DNA of 10,070 bases from an uncultured bacterium (GTDB taxonomy: Bacteria > Bacillota > Clostridia > Oscillospirales > Oscillospiraceae), in assembly GCA_949288405.1 (NCBI GenBank), contig CASEKM010000054.1:1-10070 (forward strand), in the 5' to 3' direction. Position numbers and translations under genes: made by a program. Of the stretch, positions 7,311 to 10,070 are shown in pieces (positions within the stretch are counted from its first letter, which is position 1; every line of letters begins with the position of its first letter). Under the pieces are notes generated by a model. The model saw nothing but the letters and a program-made list of their open reading frames with translations. It had not been told where the DNA came from and ran no database searches.

Positions 7311-7532
7311 CGGCCCCGAAAAGCGGGGTCCAGGGGCAGCGCCCCTGGTTTCACGCCCGGCGTGAAAGAAATTTCAAGTCGTGCGGAGCAGGACCTGCGC
7401 CTGCGCAGCACACCACTGCTTGCTCCGCCACCGGCGGGCAACCACCCGCGCCGTGCGCGGGTGAGGGGGGTATCGAAGGCGGTTTCCTTGGGAACCGCCT
7501 TCGTATCTAGGGGGGACGCAGTCCCCCCTAGA
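7311..7532. repeat. Hairpin-dense intergenic element between atpF and atpA
   Basis: About 220 non-coding bases contain a near-continuous series of inverted repeats: 7314-7328 (5-bp arms), 7330-7348 (8-bp), 7349-7367 (9-bp), 7383-7428 (8-bp arms enclosing a second 6-bp hairpin at 7395-7408), 7443-7463 (9-bp), 7474-7503 (11-bp) and 7506-7532 (12-bp). A competing CCGCC/GGCGG pair lies at 7425-7437. No hairpin is followed by a T-run, so they should not terminate the operon. No open frame with a ribosome binding site explains the sequence. It starts directly after the atpF stop. A dispersed REP/BIME-like repeat or a structured RNA or processing site are the best explanations. Which one applies cannot be decided from one copy. 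Confidence 0.8.
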
Positions 7533-7534
7533 CC

Positions 7535-7843
7535 CTAAAGGATGTCCGCTCCCACCGCCCGCTCCACGGCGGTGGTGATGTTTTTCATCCCAATGCCCAG
7601 AGAGCCCCCCTTGCCGGGGATCAGAATGATGGCCGGGGTGAGGGCGTCCTGATACCGGGCGACCTCCGGCTGGAGCTGGGCGGAGAGCTGCTCGGTGAGG
7701 TAAAGGATGGCAAAGTTCTCCTTGGCCATGCGGTGGAGGGCCTGCCGGGCCTCCTCCGCGTTTTCCGCCGGGCACACCTCCAGCCCCAGGGCCTGAAAGC
7801 CCAGGACGCTGTCCCGGTCCCCGATCACGCCGATGCGGTACAT
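7535..7843 (-). CDS. atpF: V-type ATP synthase subunit F (central shaft)
   Basis: Subunit F binds the D shaft and helps to activate the rotor. In Enterococcus hirae the same subunit is called NtpG. The 102-residue length is normal. The start MYRIGVIGDRDSVLGFQALG and the later AILYLTEQL and ALTPAIILIPGKGGSLGIG segments match the family's small Rossmann-like fold. The ATG follows GGAGGGGAG by six bases, 15 bases after the atpC stop. It ends with TAG directly before the hairpin-rich spacer. Confidence 0.95.
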   Translation of the reverse strand: MYRIGVIGDRDSVLGFQALGLEVCPAENAEEARQALHRMAKENFAILYLTEQLSAQLQPEVARYQDALTPAIILIPGKGGSLGIGMKNITTAVERAVGADIL

Positions 7844-7858
7844 AGGCCTCTCCCCTCC

Positions 7859-8860
7859 TTACACATAGCTCTCCCGCAACCGCTCCCGGATGGCCGGGCC
7901 GTCCAGCCCCGCCCGCCGGCTGGCGAAAATGGTGCGGATGGCGGTAAACTCCGCCTCTTTTGCGTACAAATAGGCGATGACGGTCTCCTCTCCAAAGGGG
8001 ACCCGCTTGGCGCCGGCCACATAGGCGGTCAGGGCGTTGTCGCACTCCCGCTCGAAGGCGGTGAGCGATCCCCCCGCCGGTTTGGCGGCCTGGGCCCCCA
8101 GCTGGGCGGCCTGGGCCAGGGGCCCGGTCTGGAAGAGAGCGCCCAGCTCCTCCCCCCGGGCGGCGGCCAGAGTCTTTTCCGACACGCTCCCCCCGGGCAG
8201 CAGCACCTGGAGGAGGAAGTCGCTCCCCTTCTCCATCCGGGCCACCCGCACGGCGGTGCGCAGATTGGCCGCGTCCACGCTCAGGCGCACATAGCCCTCC
8301 AGATAGGGGCTGCGGCAGTCCTTCGCCAGCTGGGCCATCTCCTCAAAACAGGCCTTATCCAGGGCCACGTCGGCGCGCTGGGGGTCGCGGGTCTCCCGCA
8401 GGACCGCCCGGGCCTCCTGAATGGCCCGCAGGAAGCGGGGGCTGACCCAGGACAGGCTGTCCTTCCCAAAGCCCTCGGAGAGCTCCTTCGGGCCGTACCG
8501 GCCGCCGCCCAGCAGGAGCCGGTCCGCCTCCACCCCCAGGGCCTCCCCCTTCACCAGGGTCTTGGCGTTGTGGTAGTCGTACTTCATCTGAAATACGTCG
8601 GCCACCCGGGGGTCGGGCACCGCGCCCCGGATCTCTCCGAATACCTGGGAGCGGGCCTGGGCCAGGACCTGATCCAGCTCCTGCCCGGCGGACAGCCCCT
8701 CGGAGCCGCCGTAGCCGCACTCAGAGAGGATCTTCAGGGCCTCCCCCTCGTCCCGGGCGTCGATCATGCGGTCCATCCGCTCCCGGGTGAGCATGCGGTT
8801 CTCCATGGCGTGGATGCGGGCCGAGATGGTCAGATAATCCGTATCTCGTTTACGGGACAA
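7859..8860 (-). CDS. atpC: V-type ATP synthase subunit C (shaft-to-ring socket)
   Basis: Subunit C (subunit d in eukaryotes) is the funnel-shaped, all-helical cytoplasmic protein that seats the D/F shaft on the membrane K ring. The 333-residue length fits. The N-terminal DTDYLTISARIHAMENRML, followed by MDRMIDARDEGEALKIL and the KYDYHNAKTLVKGEALG segment, identifies the family. The C-terminal helix FGEETVIAYLYAKEAEFTAIR is also typical. The start is a TTG at 8860, with AAAGGGG seven bases upstream. No ATG is available before the conserved N-terminus, and the first internal methionine (residue 19) would delete it. The rare start and the 152-base gap from atpE, filled by a repeat element, may lower its translation compared with its neighbours. 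Confidence 0.94.
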   Translation of the reverse strand: MSRKRDTDYLTISARIHAMENRMLTRERMDRMIDARDEGEALKILSECGYGGSEGLSAGQELDQVLAQARSQVFGEIRGAVPDPRVADVFQMKYDYHNAKTLVKGEALGVEADRLLLGGGRYGPKELSEGFGKDSLSWVSPRFLRAIQEARAVLRETRDPQRADVALDKACFEEMAQLAKDCRSPYLEGYVRLSVDAANLRTAVRVARMEKGSDFLLQVLLPGGSVSEKTLAAARGEELGALFQTGPLAQAAQLGAQAAKPAGGSLTAFERECDNALTAYVAGAKRVPFGEETVIAYLYAKEAEFTAIRTIFASRRAGLDGPAIRERLRESYV

Positions 8861-8879
8861 AATACCACCCCTTTCGGGT

Positions 8880-9027
8880 TAGAGTTGAGAGTGGAGAGTG
8901 AAGAGTGGAGAGACTCCTTGCTGGATCGTCCTGCGCTCTTCCTATTCTGGTGCGAGGCACTCCAAAATCAGCGCACCAGCCCCTATGGTCCGCTATCTTC
9001 ACTCTCCACTTTTCACTCTTCACTCTT
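8880..9027. mobile_element. MITE-like element with heptamer-array inverted ends
   Basis: The left end carries consecutive 7-base units GAGAGTG, GAGAGTG, AAGAGTG, GAGAGAC at 8887-8914. The right end, on the opposite strand, carries AAGAGTG, AAGAGTG, AAAAGTG, GAGAGTG, AAGATAG at 9027-8993. The two ends therefore form imperfect terminal inverted repeats of about 30 bases. Between them, CTGGTGCG (8947-8954) and CGCACCAG (8972-8979) form an 8-pair stem around a 17-base loop. There is no coding frame or transposase, so if mobile it would be a non-autonomous element. Its right end encodes the last K-S-E-E and stop of atpE. Exact borders and a target duplication could not be fixed. Confidence 0.6.
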
Positions 9028-9711
9028 TCCAAACAGGATCTCCGCCGCCGGCTTCTCCAGCTGCTCCCGCTGCAGGCGGAGCATGGCCTCAAAGGAGCAG
9101 TTCACCTCCACGGGGCCGTCCGTCAGGATGAAGCCGCCCTGGATGGGGCGGGTCTCCTCGGACAGGGTGAGCAGGCCGGTGCCGGTGATCTGGGCGGCGG
9201 CGCTGTTGACCACCTTGCCCAGAAAGGCCCCCACCTTAGAGTCGGCCAGGGAGTCGGGCAGCTCGGGGGCCACCTGCTTCACCATGGCCTCGTTGGCGGC
9301 CACCACCACCGCCTTGCCGATGCGGCTGCGGTCCTTCTGGGAGAAGATCAGCTGCTCCCGGCCGGTGGAGGCCGCCCGGAGCGCCAGGGCGGTGAGGAGC
9401 TGGATGTACTCCTGGTCGGGGAGGGAGCACAGCTGCTCCAGGGCCTTGCGGAAGGCCTCGTCCAGCACCTCCTGCTTGGCGGAGAGCTCCAGCTTCCGGC
9501 GCTCCATCTGGGCGGCGGATTTCAGGCGCTCCAGCCGCTCGGCCGCCGCCCGCTCCCCCCGGCTGAGGATGTCGGCCCGCTCCTTGTCCATCTGGGCCTG
9601 AGCCTGGGCCTGGAGGGCGGCGATCTGCTCGTCTGTCTCCCGGTTCATCCGGGCGATCTCCCGGTCCGCGTCCTCCCGGATGCGGGCGGCGATCTTTTCC
9701 ATTCCGTCCAT
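9013..9711 (-). CDS. atpE: V-type ATP synthase subunit E (peripheral stalk)
   Basis: Subunit E is part of the stator stalk that holds the A3B3 head still while the rotor turns. The 232-residue protein has a long charged coiled coil at about 1-95 (KIAARIREDADREIARM and MDKERADILSRGERAAAERL), then a globular domain ending in QREQLEKPAAEILFG. The ATG at 9711 has GGGGGAG five bases upstream, 12 bases after the atpK stop. A second ATG three codons later is less well placed. The last residues, KSEE and the TGA, lie inside the heptamer-repeat element, so the native tail was probably replaced. The family usually ends near ILF, so function should be kept. Confidence 0.94.
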   Translation of the reverse strand: MDGMEKIAARIREDADREIARMNRETDEQIAALQAQAQAQMDKERADILSRGERAAAERLERLKSAAQMERRKLELSAKQEVLDEAFRKALEQLCSLPDQEYIQLLTALALRAASTGREQLIFSQKDRSRIGKAVVVAANEAMVKQVAPELPDSLADSKVGAFLGKVVNSAAAQITGTGLLTLSEETRPIQGGFILTDGPVEVNCSFEAMLRLQREQLEKPAAEILFGKSEE

Positions 9712-9723
9712 GGGCTCTCCCCC

Positions 9724-10070
9724 TTAGGCGCTGATGTTGATGATCATCAGCATGGAGGCCAGCAGGGACAAGATGGCGTAGAACTCCACGGTGATGCACA
9801 GCACCATGCCCTTGGACCAGTCATCCGGCTTCTTGGCCAGCAGGTTGATGGAGGCCGCAGCCACCCGGCCCTGGGCGATGGCGGAAAACAGGCCGCCCAG
9901 CGCCATGGGCATACAGGCCACGAAGTACTGCATCCCCTGGGCGATGGTCAGCTGGGGCAGGGTCCCGCTGAGCAGGCCCATGCGGAAAATGGCAAAGAAC
10001 CACACCACCAGGCCGTACAGGCCCTGGGTGCCGGGGATGACCTGGAGGATCATCACCTTGCCGAATTTTC
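9724..10070 (-). CDS. atpK: V-type ATP synthase subunit K (membrane rotor ring), 5' end outside window
   Basis: The visible part, 114 complete codons to a TAA, is the C-terminal three quarters of a duplicated 16-kDa-type proteolipid. The frame stays open to the window edge and reads K-F-G-K-V before MILQVIPGTQGLYG, matching an internal region of NtpK from Enterococcus hirae. About 40 residues are therefore missing and the methionine-like codons near 10053 are not the start. Helical segments visible are LVVWFFAIFRMGLL, the helix around MALGGLFSAIAQGRVAAASI, and a final hydrophobic helix after VEFYAILS. The conserved carboxylate of the last helix (VEFYAIL) is present, together with the TQ of PGTQGLYG and the Q of AIAQG. 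These are the Na+ ligands in the E. hirae ring, so Na+ coupling is likely. Subunit I should lie further upstream. Confidence 0.95.
   Translation of the reverse strand, partial: KFGKVMILQVIPGTQGLYGLVVWFFAIFRMGLLSGTLPQLTIAQGMQYFVACMPMALGGLFSAIAQGRVAAASINLLAKKPDDWSKGMVLCITVEFYAILSLLASMLMIINISA

Noticed and set aside
6557..7510. Plus-strand open frame antisense to atpA and the hairpin element
   Set aside because: Low-complexity translation, no start signal and complete overlap with a highly conserved gene.
7506..7532. Terminator directly after atpF
   Set aside because: The 12-pair stem is strong, but on the minus strand it is followed by ATACGAAGG rather than T residues, and the essential atpA-atpB-atpD genes follow without a visible new promoter.
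7374..8045. Minus-strand open frame spanning the hairpin element and overlapping atpF and atpC
   Set aside because: It uses the wrong frame over two conserved genes, and its translation is Arg/Gly-rich shadow sequence.
8887..9027. CRISPR-like or microsatellite array
   Set aside because: The units are contiguous heptamers without spacers and occur as two inverted arrays, so they are neither CRISPR nor a simple satellite.
7733..9601. 622-codon plus-strand open frame across atpF, atpC and atpE
   Set aside because: It is antisense to three recognised ATPase genes, runs through the repeat element, and shows shadow-type composition without a ribosome binding site or known domain.

Overview
The window is GC-rich DNA with every recognisable gene on the minus strand. 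Short intergenic gaps, strong GGAGG-type ribosome binding sites and the gene content suggest a high-GC gut Firmicute. The Oscillospiraceae (Flavonifractor/Lawsonibacter/Intestinimonas-like) are my best guess, by inference only.

Reading in the direction of transcription (right to left), bases 10070 to 3411 carry most of a bacterial A/V-type ATPase operon in the order K-E-C-F-A-B-D. The K subunit is cut by the window edge, so subunit I and any G/H-type subunit would lie beyond base 10070. A (catalytic) and B (regulatory) form the soluble hexamer, D and F the central shaft, C the socket that joins the shaft to the membrane ring, E the peripheral stalk, and K the ring. K keeps the side-chain ligands known from the Na+-binding site of the Enterococcus hirae ring, so a sodium-coupled enzyme is likely. 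A strong intrinsic terminator ends the operon at 3354-3389.

Most junctions in this operon are very tight (4-base overlap to 15-base gap), but two are broken by insert-like DNA. A roughly 150-base element bounded by inverted arrays of a purine-rich heptamer separates E from C. A roughly 220-base stretch containing at least seven hairpins separates F from A.

Next comes a monocistronic gene for a membrane-anchored XRE-family regulator. It has a good promoter, a near-perfect 21-base palindrome upstream and an intrinsic terminator downstream. The last unit is a two-gene operon: a small unassigned protein followed by nnr, the bifunctional NAD(P)H-hydrate repair enzyme. A perfect 20-base tandem duplication near the 3' end of the small gene shifts its frame. 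Removing one copy restores a natural C-terminus whose TGA overlaps the nnr ATG, so the duplication appears recent and has broken a translational coupling.

The ATPase is an ordinary conserved system. The unusual material is the two intergenic elements, the frameshifting duplication and the membrane regulator with its palindrome. I did not find a convincing new multi-gene system.
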